The position numbers were made by a program, and so were the translations under genes. 64,000 nt of DNA from Lewinellaceae bacterium (GTDB taxonomy: Bacteria > Bacteroidota > Bacteroidia > Chitinophagales > Saprospiraceae). The notes below the pieces were generated by a model. The model did not search any database, had not been told where the DNA came from, and worked only from the letters and a program-made list of their open reading frames with translations. The DNA is taken from contig JADJWX010000010.1 of NCBI GenBank assembly GCA_016716135.1, positions 124,001-188,000 on the forward strand, in the 5' to 3' direction. Positions 45,619 through 53,621 of this stretch are shown in pieces. Within the stretch, counting starts at the first letter, position 1. The number at the start of each line of letters is the position of its first letter.

Positions 45619-46947
45619 ATGACAGACTTATCTATAAATTTTGCAGGAATAAAAGCCCCAAATCCCTTCTGGTTGGCATCCGCGCCACCAACGAATTCCG
45701 GCTACCAGATCATGAAGGCCTTCGAAGCCGGATGGGGTGGGGCGGTCTGGAAAACGCTGGGCGTGCCGGTGGTGAATGTGTCGAGCCGGTATGGCGGCCT
45801 CAATTACCGCGATACGCGCATGGCGGGTTTTACCAATATCGAACTGATCACCGACCGGACCCTTGCCGACAACCTGCGGGAAATGGAGGAGGTAAAAAAG
45901 TACTTCCCAAACCACGCCGTGATCGCCTCCCTGATGGTTGAATCCCGAAAAGAATGGCAACAAATCATCAAAGACGTGGAAAACGCCGGCGCCGACGGCA
46001 TCGAACTCAATTTTGGTTGTCCGCACGGCATGTGTGAGCGCGGCATGGGTTCGGCGGTCGGGCAGGAACCCGCCGTGTTGAAAACCATTGTCGAATGGGT
46101 AATGGAGGCAGCCACAGTACCGGTGATCACCAAACTGACGCCCAATATTTCGGATATTGAAGATCCGGGTTTGGCAGCTGTACAGGGCGGGACAAATGCC
46201 ATTTCCCTGATCAACACGATTAAAAGTATCATTGGCATTGACCTGGACACTTTTTCGCCGCTGCCGGCTGTGGATGGCAAGGGGACCAACGGCGGCTATT
46301 GTGGCCCGGCCGTGAAACCTATCGCATTGAACATGGTGCGCCAGTTGGCGCAGCACCCGGAAATTGCCGGCACCCCGATCAGTGGCATCGGCGGCATTGA
46401 AACCTGGCGCGATGTGGTGGAATATATCCTCCTGGGTTGCACTTCCGTTCAGGTTTGTACCGCTGTCATGCATTACGGCTTCGGCATTGTCCGGGAAATG
46501 GAAAGCGGCCTACGGCAATTTATGGAAGACCGGGGTTTCCAAACGATATACGATTTCGCCGGCAAGGCTTTGCCCAATGTTGTCGAATGGAAAGACCTGA
46601 ACCTGAAGCACAAAGTGGTGGCCAGCATCAACGCCGACAAGTGTATCGGCTGCCAATTGTGTTATATCGCCTGCGAAGACGGCGCCCACCAGGCGATCGC
46701 CCTGCCCCAAAATGGTCAAACCCGGGTGCCGGAAATTATCGACGAAAATTGCGTGGGCTGTAATCTGTGCTCGCTGGTTTGCCCGGTGGAGGAATGTATT
46801 ACCATGGAAAAACGGGACAGTGGCAAAGAGCAACTCACCTGGGATGAACTGGTGGCGGCCGATGCCGCACCGGTTGCGTTCAACGACCCGCGCGCCGGCG
46901 GAAACGGGCATTATGTGCCGGAACCGGTTAAGGCGTTAAACAAATAG
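45619..46947 (+). CDS. preA: Dihydropyrimidine dehydrogenase subunit PreA
   Basis: The catalytic flavin subunit that reduces uracil or thymine to the 5,6-dihydro form with NADH via PreT. It has a dihydroorotate-dehydrogenase-like FMN barrel: ELNFGCPHGMCERGMGSA near 135, ITKLTPNISDIED near 172, and GIGGIETWRDVVEYILLGC near 258. The C-terminus carries two [4Fe-4S] motifs, CIGCQLCYIACED (about 343) and CVGCNLCSLVCPVEECI (about 380). It has 442 residues. Partner and order (preT then preA) match the pair in enterobacteria. Confidence 0.94.
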   Translation: MTDLSINFAGIKAPNPFWLASAPPTNSGYQIMKAFEAGWGGAVWKTLGVPVVNVSSRYGGLNYRDTRMAGFTNIELITDRTLADNLREMEEVKKYFPNHAVIASLMVESRKEWQQIIKDVENAGADGIELNFGCPHGMCERGMGSAVGQEPAVLKTIVEWVMEAATVPVITKLTPNISDIEDPGLAAVQGGTNAISLINTIKSIIGIDLDTFSPLPAVDGKGTNGGYCGPAVKPIALNMVRQLAQHPEIAGTPISGIGGIETWRDVVEYILLGCTSVQVCTAVMHYGFGIVREMESGLRQFMEDRGFQTIYDFAGKALPNVVEWKDLNLKHKVVASINADKCIGCQLCYIACEDGAHQAIALPQNGQTRVPEIIDENCVGCNLCSLVCPVEECITMEKRDSGKEQLTWDELVAADAAPVAFNDPRAGGNGHYVPEPVKALNK

Positions 46948-46973
46948 GCATCTTAACGAAACAAACAGTACAA

Positions 46974-47411
46974 ATGGATCAATTTTTACAGGCCGCCATT
47001 GAGGAAGCGCACAAAGGCCTTGCAGAAGGTGGAATCCCGATCGGTTCGGTTATCGTGCATCAGGGTAAAATATTGGGCCGTGGCCACAACCGGCGCGTCC
47101 AGCAGGGCAGCGTTGTATTGCATGGCGAAATGGACGCCTTTGAAAATGCGGGCCGTCAACCGGCCAGCGTATACCGGGAATGCACGTTGTACACCACCTT
47201 GTCGCCTTGTCCGATGTGCACCGGGGCGATCCTGCTCTATGGAATCCCAAAAGTGATCATCGGAGAAAACCAAACGTTCATGGGCGAGGAAGAACTGTTG
47301 AAGTTGCGCGGCGTGGAAGTAACGGTAGTCAATGACGCCGCTTGCGTGCAAATGATGACCGATTTTATTCGCGACCGCCCGGAACTCTGGAACGAGGATA
47401 TTGGGGAGTAG
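46974..47411 (+). CDS. Cytosine deaminase, fungal FCY1-like
   Basis: A 145-residue CDA-fold deaminase; zinc ligands His50 (in VVLHGEMDA, Glu52 catalytic), Cys79 and Cys82 (in LSPCPMCTGAI). From memory it resembles yeast cytosine deaminase more than bacterial CodA or TadA: HGEMDAFENAGR, LYTTLSPCPMC, the VIIGENQTF region, and the C-terminal FIRDRPELWNEDIGE, which closely parallels the yeast tail. TadA enzymes lack this tail. In this operon it would turn cytosine to uracil for PreTA. That specificity is inferred and a guanine or other base deaminase cannot be excluded. Confidence 0.83.
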   Translation: MDQFLQAAIEEAHKGLAEGGIPIGSVIVHQGKILGRGHNRRVQQGSVVLHGEMDAFENAGRQPASVYRECTLYTTLSPCPMCTGAILLYGIPKVIIGENQTFMGEEELLKLRGVEVTVVNDAACVQMMTDFIRDRPELWNEDIGE

Positions 47412-47708
47412 CGGTACTTGTCTTTCGGCTTGGAGCCTGTCCATTACACAAAAGTTGTCGAATGATTTTTTGGGGCTTAAGTTCCTTTTTTCAGCCGCGT
47501 GTCAACCCCACCCCCGGCCCCTCCCCAAGGGGGAGGGGAGACGCGACAAATTAGGTTTGTGGTTAAAAATCAACCACTTAGATACACGCTACGGCTCCCC
47601 TCCCCAAGGGGGAGGGGCCGGGGGTGGGGTTGGTACACGGCAGAAAAAATTAAACTCAACGGATTTGTGTGTAATGGACAGGCTTAGAGCCGTAGGACGA
47701 GTAAAAAA
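47412..47708. repeat. Nested inverted-repeat element between cytosine deaminase and rhlE
   Basis: The 299-bp gap has no gene. Outer arms: 47416-47450 (ACTTGTCTTTCGGCT, then TGGAGCCTGTCCATTACAC) and its inverted match near 47668-47702, ending CGTAGGACGAGT. Inside is an inverted pair of a G/C-rich word: 47503-47540 (CAACCCCACCCCCGGCCCC ... AGGGGGAGGGG) and 47594-47631, each with an internal palindrome around AAGG. The outer arms resemble the post-stop palindrome ACTCGTCCTACGACT. No transposase and no target-site duplication is seen, so a non-autonomous element or fused palindromes are possible. Confidence 0.7.
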
Positions 47709-47710
47709 AC

Positions 47711-48943
47711 TCATTTTTTCTTCTTCCGGAATTTCTCGGCCTCCTCAATTTCCTGCAGCACATCTTTCCATTTGTCGGAGACGTCTTCCGTGAAGCGCAG
47801 GGTTTCGTTGTACTCGGTTTTATCGATTTCCAATACCGATATGGATTTACCCAAATACGCTTCAATCTCCTCCAGCATGGCTTTTTCTTCCGTGCTGCAA
47901 AACGAAAGCGCATCGCCTTTTTGCTTGCCGCGCCCGGTGCGCCCGACGCGGTGCACATAGTTTTCGGCAATATCCGGCAGATCGTAATTGACCACAAAAT
48001 CCACTTCCGGAATATCAATACCGCGGGCACTTACATCCGTGGCAATCAGCACTTTGAGGGCGCCTTGCCGGAATTGTTCCAACACTGCCAACCGGTCTTT
48101 TTGCTCCTTGCCGCCATGGATGGTCTGTGCAGCTATGCCTACCCGTTCCATGGCTTTCGAAACCCGCTCGGCGCGAACCTGGGTCCGCACAAACACCAGG
48201 ATTTTTTTTTCGGCCTGTTCATTAATCAGGCGTTCGAGAAAAAAACGCTTGTCATCCATTTCGATAAATGCAACGGCATGGCGGATATTTTTGGCCACAG
48301 GGTCTTTGGGCGACAACTGGATACGGATAGCCTTGCCACGCACCAGCGAATACGCCAGTTTTTTTATTTCCTCATTGATCGTAGCCGAGAAAAAAAGCGT
48401 TTGCCGCTGGCGCGGCAAAAATTTGATCAGGTCGCGAATATCCTTCAGAAAACCGAGTTTGAGCATGTGATCGGCCTCGTCGAGCACGAGCAATTCAACT
48501 TTATCCAAATGGATAAACCCCTGACTGACCAAGTCGAACATACGTCCGGGGGTAGTCACCAGAATATCGATGCCCTGATTCAGCCGCGCAATTTGGGGGT
48601 CTTGCTCCACACCTCCGAATACGCAAAACGTTTGTACCCGGGTGTGTTTCCCGATTTCTTCGAAAACCTTGGTGATTTGCAGTGCCAATTCGCGGGTGGG
48701 CACCATGACCACACATTTGATGCCGTCCGTCCGGGTGGATTTTTTCTTTTTGTGCAGCAAATGGAGGATGGGAATAACAAATGCCGCTGTTTTACCGGTA
48801 CCCGTTTGGGCAATTGCCAGCACATCTTCGCCTTTCAGAATGGGGGGAATGGATTTGAACTGGATATCTGTCGGCCGTTTAAAACCGAGTTCCTCCAGGT
48901 TGCGTTTGATCTCGGGTGCGATGCTGTAGTTTTCGAAGCGCAT
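47711..48943 (-). CDS. rhlE: DEAD-box RNA helicase, RhlE-like
   Basis: An ATP-dependent RNA helicase, probably for ribosome assembly or mRNA turnover. Motifs: Q motif FKRPTDIQ, I AQTGTGKT (about 44-51), Ia PTRELA, II DEAD in LVLDEADHM, III SAT, and VI HRVGRTGR. It has 410 residues, with a short basic C-terminal tail (EKFRKKKK) instead of the long extension of other RhlE proteins. The S4-domain gene lies 15 bases upstream on the same strand, so both may be co-transcribed. Confidence 0.95.
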   Translation of the reverse strand: MRFENYSIAPEIKRNLEELGFKRPTDIQFKSIPPILKGEDVLAIAQTGTGKTAAFVIPILHLLHKKKKSTRTDGIKCVVMVPTRELALQITKVFEEIGKHTRVQTFCVFGGVEQDPQIARLNQGIDILVTTPGRMFDLVSQGFIHLDKVELLVLDEADHMLKLGFLKDIRDLIKFLPRQRQTLFFSATINEEIKKLAYSLVRGKAIRIQLSPKDPVAKNIRHAVAFIEMDDKRFFLERLINEQAEKKILVFVRTQVRAERVSKAMERVGIAAQTIHGGKEQKDRLAVLEQFRQGALKVLIATDVSARGIDIPEVDFVVNYDLPDIAENYVHRVGRTGRGKQKGDALSFCSTEEKAMLEEIEAYLGKSISVLEIDKTEYNETLRFTEDVSDKWKDVLQEIEEAEKFRKKKK

Positions 48944-48958
48944 GGGGCAAAGGTAGGG

Positions 48959-49182
48959 TTAGCGGATCACAATCGTCTCTTCGCCAAAGATCACCACATC
49001 CCCAACACGCAATTTTTTGCGCTTGCGCAATTCCACGTCGCCATTCACCAGCACTCTCCGCTACTGATCCGGGCATTGGCTTCGCCGCCGGTGTCTACCA
49101 GGTGAAGTAATTTCAGCAGGTCGTTTAGCGGGATGAAATCTCGCCGGGTAAGTTCAAATTCTTGTGGACCGGGTTTGTGCAT
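48959..49182 (-). CDS. RNA-binding S4 domain protein (apparent 1-base frameshift)
   Basis: A small gene. From ATG 49182 the frame reads MHKPGPQEFELTRRDFIPLN, then LLKLLHLVDTGGEANARISSGE and stops at CW*. Inserting one G (GAGTGCTGG to GAGGTGCTGG near 49053-49058) gives VLVNGDVELRKRKKLRVGD and VVIFGEETIVIR, ending at 48959. The repaired 74-residue protein matches the free-standing S4 domain family (YbcJ-like), which binds structured RNA. Pairing with a helicase supports an RNA role. The break is in the middle of the RNA-binding strand, so without repair no function is likely. Confidence 0.75.
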
Positions 49183-49219
49183 GCTCGTTAATTTGGCCGA
49201 AAGTAAGCAGAAATCGGGC

Positions 49220-49227
49220 TAGATTTG
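49220..49227 (+). promoter_or_regulatory. -7 element for the rhomboid gene
   Basis: TAGATTTG fits TAnnTTTG, 28 bases before the ATG at 49256. A TTTG at 49192-49195 lies 24 bases upstream, slightly far for a -33 element. Confidence 0.4.
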
Positions 49228-49255
49228 TTACCGACAATCAAATGCTGCTCTACTC

Positions 49256-50086
49256 ATGCGCGATATCGGCTTAATCGGGCTTATGATCCTGATCACCAAT
49301 GTTTTGGTTTCATACCTTGGTTTTAAAGATCGAAAGTTCTTCCAAAAATTTGCTTTCGAGATCGACCCCATCCTGATCGGCAAAGATTTTAAACGGCTGA
49401 TCACTTCCGGGTTTTTACATGTCGGTTGGACGCATCTGCTGTTCAACATGATTACCTTTTACTTTTTCAGCTACAGCCTGGAAGTCCTTCTTGGGAAAGC
49501 CAATTTCCTGATGATCTACTTTGCAAGTTTGCTGGGCGGAAATCTGCTTTCGCTGTTTATTCACCGCAATCACGCGGACTACAGCGCCGTGGGCGCTTCG
49601 GGGGCTGTTTGCGGGCTCATTTTTGCATCGATCGCATTGTATCCGGGCATGGATATCGGTTTGATCTTTTTGCCGGTTTATATTCCCGGTTGGATTTTCG
49701 GACTCCTTTTTGTCTTGTTTTCCGTGTACGGTATAAAAACGCAACGCGACAACATCGGGCACGACGCGCATTTGGGTGGCGGCCTGGTCGGGATGCTGGT
49801 GGCCATTGCCTTATATCCGCAAATATTGTCGTTGAATACGGTCCCGATCCTGGCTGTATTAATTCCGGCTTCCACGTTTTTATTTATCCTGGCCTATCGC
49901 CCCGAACTTTTATACATCCAGATTTTTCGAAACAAGCGCGGGTTTCAAACGGTTGAAGACCGTTATCACACAGCCAAAAAAAGCAGGGAAATCGAACTGA
50001 ATGAATTATTGGACAAAATTCAAAAAAGCGGAATAGACAGCTTGACCAAACGGGAAAGGGAACGTTTGCGGGAATTGTCTAATTGA
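49256..50086 (+). CDS. Rhomboid family intramembrane serine protease
   Basis: Cleaves membrane proteins within the lipid bilayer. Six or seven helices are present; the catalytic serine is Ser115 in AVGASGAVCGL and the histidine is His172 in IGHDAHLGGGLVGM. HVGWTHLLFNMITFYFF near 55-70 is the typical second helix region with HLxxN. The 276-residue protein has a soluble C-terminal tail (about 232-276) with helices and no second domain. TAGATTTG at 49220-49227 is a candidate -7 element. No substrate can be suggested. Confidence 0.93.
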   Translation: MRDIGLIGLMILITNVLVSYLGFKDRKFFQKFAFEIDPILIGKDFKRLITSGFLHVGWTHLLFNMITFYFFSYSLEVLLGKANFLMIYFASLLGGNLLSLFIHRNHADYSAVGASGAVCGLIFASIALYPGMDIGLIFLPVYIPGWIFGLLFVLFSVYGIKTQRDNIGHDAHLGGGLVGMLVAIALYPQILSLNTVPILAVLIPASTFLFILAYRPELLYIQIFRNKRGFQTVEDRYHTAKKSREIELNELLDKIQKSGIDSLTKRERERLRELSN

Positions 50087-50105
50087 CCGCAAGTGCTTTT
50101 TAGGG

Positions 50106-50861
50106 TCAATGATGTTGTTTCCCGTACTTTTTCAAGGCCGTTTCAACGTCAAGGATTTTCGCCCGGATCGTGCCGTCCGGCTGTTTTTCGCCGGCCTCAA
50201 TATCAACGTTTTGAATATCGTAGGGTTTGCCTTTCAGATCAAGCATGATGACGTCGAAAGTGAATGCCGTTTCCGAGTTGGCAATAAACCAGTGCACGTT
50301 GTCGCGTTCATCCGAAATAGAGGAGCAGCTGCCGGTGCTTGCAATCCGGTCAATCGTTGGGCGCAGCAACAGGTGGGCGTCCTGTTCCCCAACTTTTTCA
50401 TAATGCCGCATATGAAAATCACCCCGCAGCACCAGGTGCGCCGAGGCCATGTTGCTGTGTCCGTGCGGGATGATCGCCCGGCCTTTTTTCATGCCGAATA
50501 TTTTTTTTGTAAACACCGTGCGCGCCGGCAAGCCTTCCAGCCTGGGGAACACCACCGGTTTGGTGGTTACCCCAAGGTCGGGAAAGGACATGCCTTTTAC
50601 CAGACGTTCAAAATCAACGAATTGGAGCAGCTCCTTCAATTCAATTTTTTGAAAAAGTGCTTCCACGCGATCTTGCCAAATTGCCGGTGTAATGCTGCTC
50701 AATTGGAGGTCCATGCAGAGTTCCTGCAAGTCATTCGCCCAATGCTTTGTCAGCGGCGCCAGTTTTGCAGCGATAGCATTTGTGGCAAACAAGCTATCCA
50801 GAAGGCTGTACGACAGCAGAGCGTTTAACAGCCGGCTGTTGAATTGTCGGCGGCTCAGCAT
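50106..50861 (-). CDS. Cupin-like protein with Tat signal, partner of the KamA-type gene
   Basis: The start at 50861 gives MLSRRQFNSRLLNALLSYSL, a Tat-type signal: twin arginines in SRRQF, hydrophobic stretch and AIAA cleavage region. A TTG at 50867 is an alternative start. The 251-residue protein has a helical N-terminal half and a cupin-like core IIPHGHSNMASAHLVLRGDF with an HxH metal-site pattern, followed by HMRHYEKV. Tat export usually implies folding with a cofactor in the cytoplasm. The ATG follows the kamA stop by 2 bases. The function is unknown. Confidence 0.68.
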   Translation of the reverse strand: MLSRRQFNSRLLNALLSYSLLDSLFATNAIAAKLAPLTKHWANDLQELCMDLQLSSITPAIWQDRVEALFQKIELKELLQFVDFERLVKGMSFPDLGVTTKPVVFPRLEGLPARTVFTKKIFGMKKGRAIIPHGHSNMASAHLVLRGDFHMRHYEKVGEQDAHLLLRPTIDRIASTGSCSSISDERDNVHWFIANSETAFTFDVIMLDLKGKPYDIQNVDIEAGEKQPDGTIRAKILDVETALKKYGKQHH

Positions 50862-50863
50862 GG

Positions 50864-52216
50864 TCAATTAGCGGACAAGTGCTCCTTCGATTTCGATTGA
50901 TACATACGATCCAGTTCATCCTGATAAAAAAACTGGTCACCGAAAGCCGGTTTGAGTTCATTCAGCCAGGTGGCGTTTTCATCATATTCGGCAAAAAACG
51001 GCTTGGCAACCCAATCGGGGTTTCTGCCCTGCAAAAAGCGCAGGGTCATCACCTTTTTATCCTTCATTTTGGAAACGCCCAGAATCTGCACCTTTCCCGG
51101 TGTTGCCGACATGCTGGGGCCGCGTACGGTGCGGCACAAGCCGCTCACCTGTTGATAGGCTTTTCTAAAAATCTCCCAGGCCCGCACGAGCGGCACTTCA
51201 AAATAGTGCTTTGCCCCGGTGTCCCTTGCGACAAACATGTAGTACGGAATGCAGTTTTGGTTTACCTGTTCGCGCCACATGTCGGCCCAGGTATCGGCGT
51301 TGTCGTTGATGTGTGCGAGCAGCGGCGACTGCGTGCGAATCTGCAGGCCGGTATTGCGCAGGCGGCGGATAGCGCGTTGGACGGCGGGTGTTTTCAATTC
51401 GTTCGGGTGGTTGAAGTGGGCCATGAAAGCCAGGTTGACTCCACTTTTTACAATGCGCTCAAAAAGGGCTAAAAACTTATCGGCTTCTTCGTCATCAATA
51501 AATTTGTACGGCCAAAACCCGAGCGATTTGGTACCGATCCGAATGGATTGGATGTTGGTTTTATTTTCACCCAGAAACGGCTCGATATATTGCCGGAACA
51601 CCTCGTATTTCATGATCATGGGGTCGCCGCCGGTGAACAGGATATCGGTGACTTCCTGATGCTGTTCCAGGTATTTGACAAGCAGTTCCGTTTCGCGCAT
51701 GGCAAACTTGATCTCGTTCATGCCGACAAATTGCGGCCACCGGAAACAAAATGTACAGTAGCTGTGGCAGGTTTGGCCGGAACTGGGAAAAAAGAGCAGG
51801 GTTTCGCGGTATTTGTGCTGGATGCCCGTGAGTTTAACACCGTCAATTTCCGGCACATTCAACTCAACCTGGCCGGCAGGGTGGGGGTTTAGTTTCAGCC
51901 GGATTTTATAGGCCGTTTCCCGGATCAGATTTCGGTCATTCGTGCTGTCCAGGGTTTTTTCCATTTCTGCAAAATGCGCCGGAAGCAGCATTTCTCTGTT
52001 TGGAAAAACCAGGTTGAAAAGCGGGTCATCTTTGTACTGGTCCCAGTCGATCAGCTCATCGATCACGTAGTTATTGACTTTGAACGGAAGTACGTTGCCC
52101 ACGATCTCAATGGCGCGCCGTTCGGCTTCGGAAAGCCGTTCCATTTGTGGAATGTTTCGGAAGGTGTTGAGTGCAAAAGCCTTATAAGCTGGTTTTGTGT
52201 TTGTCAAAATCTGCAT
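50864..52216 (-). CDS. KamA family radical SAM protein (lysine 2,3-aminomutase-like)
   Basis: The start at 52216 gives MQILTNTKPAYKAFALNTFR, 450 residues; the upstream open frame overlaps the divergent rlmI region. The [4Fe-4S]/SAM motif is Cys150-x3-Cys154-x2-Cys157 in GQTCHSYCTFCFRW, followed by DILFTGGDPMIM. The architecture (N-terminal helices with MLLPAHFAEMEKT, radical SAM barrel, C-terminal SKMKDKKVMTLRF) matches the KamA family. Lysine 2,3-aminomutase activity (giving beta-lysine) is possible, but the substrate is not proven. The cupin-like exported protein downstream is tightly linked. Confidence 0.82.
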   Translation of the reverse strand: MQILTNTKPAYKAFALNTFRNIPQMERLSEAERRAIEIVGNVLPFKVNNYVIDELIDWDQYKDDPLFNLVFPNREMLLPAHFAEMEKTLDSTNDRNLIRETAYKIRLKLNPHPAGQVELNVPEIDGVKLTGIQHKYRETLLFFPSSGQTCHSYCTFCFRWPQFVGMNEIKFAMRETELLVKYLEQHQEVTDILFTGGDPMIMKYEVFRQYIEPFLGENKTNIQSIRIGTKSLGFWPYKFIDDEEADKFLALFERIVKSGVNLAFMAHFNHPNELKTPAVQRAIRRLRNTGLQIRTQSPLLAHINDNADTWADMWREQVNQNCIPYYMFVARDTGAKHYFEVPLVRAWEIFRKAYQQVSGLCRTVRGPSMSATPGKVQILGVSKMKDKKVMTLRFLQGRNPDWVAKPFFAEYDENATWLNELKPAFGDQFFYQDELDRMYQSKSKEHLSAN

Positions 52217-52400
52217 CTTTTTAAAAGTTATAAAAATAAAAATCCGCAACCGGAGTGTTGAAAAACGGGATAATACTAAAAATTCGGGAATTGCAGGTAG
52301 GTTCCCGGTCTTCCTGGCGGTTAAGCAACCGGGTGTTCCCAAGTTACGTTTTTTTTTGAAGTCTTCAAAATCTGCAGAAAACTGGATATTTACCCGACAC

Positions 52401-53591
52401 ATGGAAAATCCCGCGATTTATTTAAAGCCCGGTAAAGAAATGCCGGTGCTCCGTTTTCACCCTTGGGTGTTCTCCGGTGCCGTCCAACGCATAGTCGGCC
52501 AACCAACGGATGGCGATATTGTCGATGTATTCAGCAGCCGAAATCAATTGTTAGGCCATGGCCACTTTCACCATGGAAGCATAGCGGTACGCCTGCTTTC
52601 ATTCGGCCCGGCCAACCTGATGGAACATTCATTTTGGGTGCAGAAACTGGAATCGGCCTGGCGGGTCCGGCGGGCTGTCGGTCTGCCAACGACTTCAGAA
52701 ACAAATTGTTATCGCCTGGTCCACGGGGAAGGCGACGGGCTGTCCGGATTAATCATCGATGTGTACGGCGCCACCGCCGTTATGCAGTGCCACAGCATCG
52801 GCATGCACCGCCAACGGGAACTGATTGCCGGGGCGTTGCAGGCTGTGCTCGGCGATAGTCTGCATGCTGTGTTTGACAAGAGCAAGGAGGCCCTGCCGCC
52901 TCAGTATGCCGCATCGGTTCAAAATACGTACTTGCTCGGCACACCGGCATCTTCCGCCGAAGTCGTCGAAAACGGCGTGCTTTTCCAGGTCGATTGGGCG
53001 GAAGGACAGAAAACAGGCTTTTTTCTCGACCAGCGGGAAAACCGGAAATTGCTTGCCGGTTACGCTTCCGGCAAAACCGTACTCAATACCTTTTGTTATA
53101 CGGGAGGATTTTCTTGTTATGCCTTGCGTGCCGGCGCGTCCCTTGTGCATTCGGTGGATGTTTCTGCAAAAGCTATGGCACTTACTGAAAAAAATGTGCA
53201 CCTGAATGCCCCTTTTGAAGGGAAACATGCGGGATTTACCGCCGACGTACTCGCATTTTTTAAAGATACCAAACAAACGTATGATGTTGTGGTGGTTGAC
53301 CCGCCGGCGTTTGCAAAGAGCCTCAACAAACGCCACAATGCGGTGCAGGGATACAAGCGACTGAATGAAGCCGCCCTGGCCAAAGTGGCGCCGGGCGGTA
53401 TTTTGTTCACGTTTTCCTGCTCACAGGTGATCGATCGCGAACTTTTTTACCATACAATTGCTGCCGCTGCGCTGGTTGTGAAACGCCCGGTCCGGGTATT
53501 GCATCACCTTACCCAGGGACCGGATCATCCGGTAAGTTTGTTTCATCCGGAAGGCGCGTATCTCAAAGGGCTGGTGCTGCAAGTAGAATAG
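52401..53591 (+). CDS. rlmI: Class I rRNA (cytosine-C5) methyltransferase, RlmI-like
   Basis: The start at 52401 gives MENPAIYLKPGKEMPVLRFH, 396 residues. It has an N-terminal PUA-type domain (PVLRFHPWVFSGAVQRI, then IVDVFSSRNQLLGHGHF) and a C-terminal SAM-binding fold: VLNTFCYTGGFSCYALRAG, VHSVDVSAKAMALTEKNV, DVVVVDPPAFAKS and FTFSCSQVIDRELF. These are RlmI/RlmK-type features of 23S rRNA m5C methyltransferases. It is divergent from the KamA-type gene. The open frame upstream to 52197 is intergenic. Confidence 0.92.
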   Translation: MENPAIYLKPGKEMPVLRFHPWVFSGAVQRIVGQPTDGDIVDVFSSRNQLLGHGHFHHGSIAVRLLSFGPANLMEHSFWVQKLESAWRVRRAVGLPTTSETNCYRLVHGEGDGLSGLIIDVYGATAVMQCHSIGMHRQRELIAGALQAVLGDSLHAVFDKSKEALPPQYAASVQNTYLLGTPASSAEVVENGVLFQVDWAEGQKTGFFLDQRENRKLLAGYASGKTVLNTFCYTGGFSCYALRAGASLVHSVDVSAKAMALTEKNVHLNAPFEGKHAGFTADVLAFFKDTKQTYDVVVVDPPAFAKSLNKRHNAVQGYKRLNEAALAKVAPGGILFTFSCSQVIDRELFYHTIAAAALVVKRPVRVLHHLTQGPDHPVSLFHPEGAYLKGLVLQVE

Positions 53592-53621
53592 CATTACTTA
53601 AATTTGTAAAAAAAAGGATTT

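Noticed and set aside
47503..47631. G/C-rich inverted words as an insertion sequence
   Set aside because: No transposase ORF or terminal structure typical of IS elements is present; only short palindromic repeats are seen.
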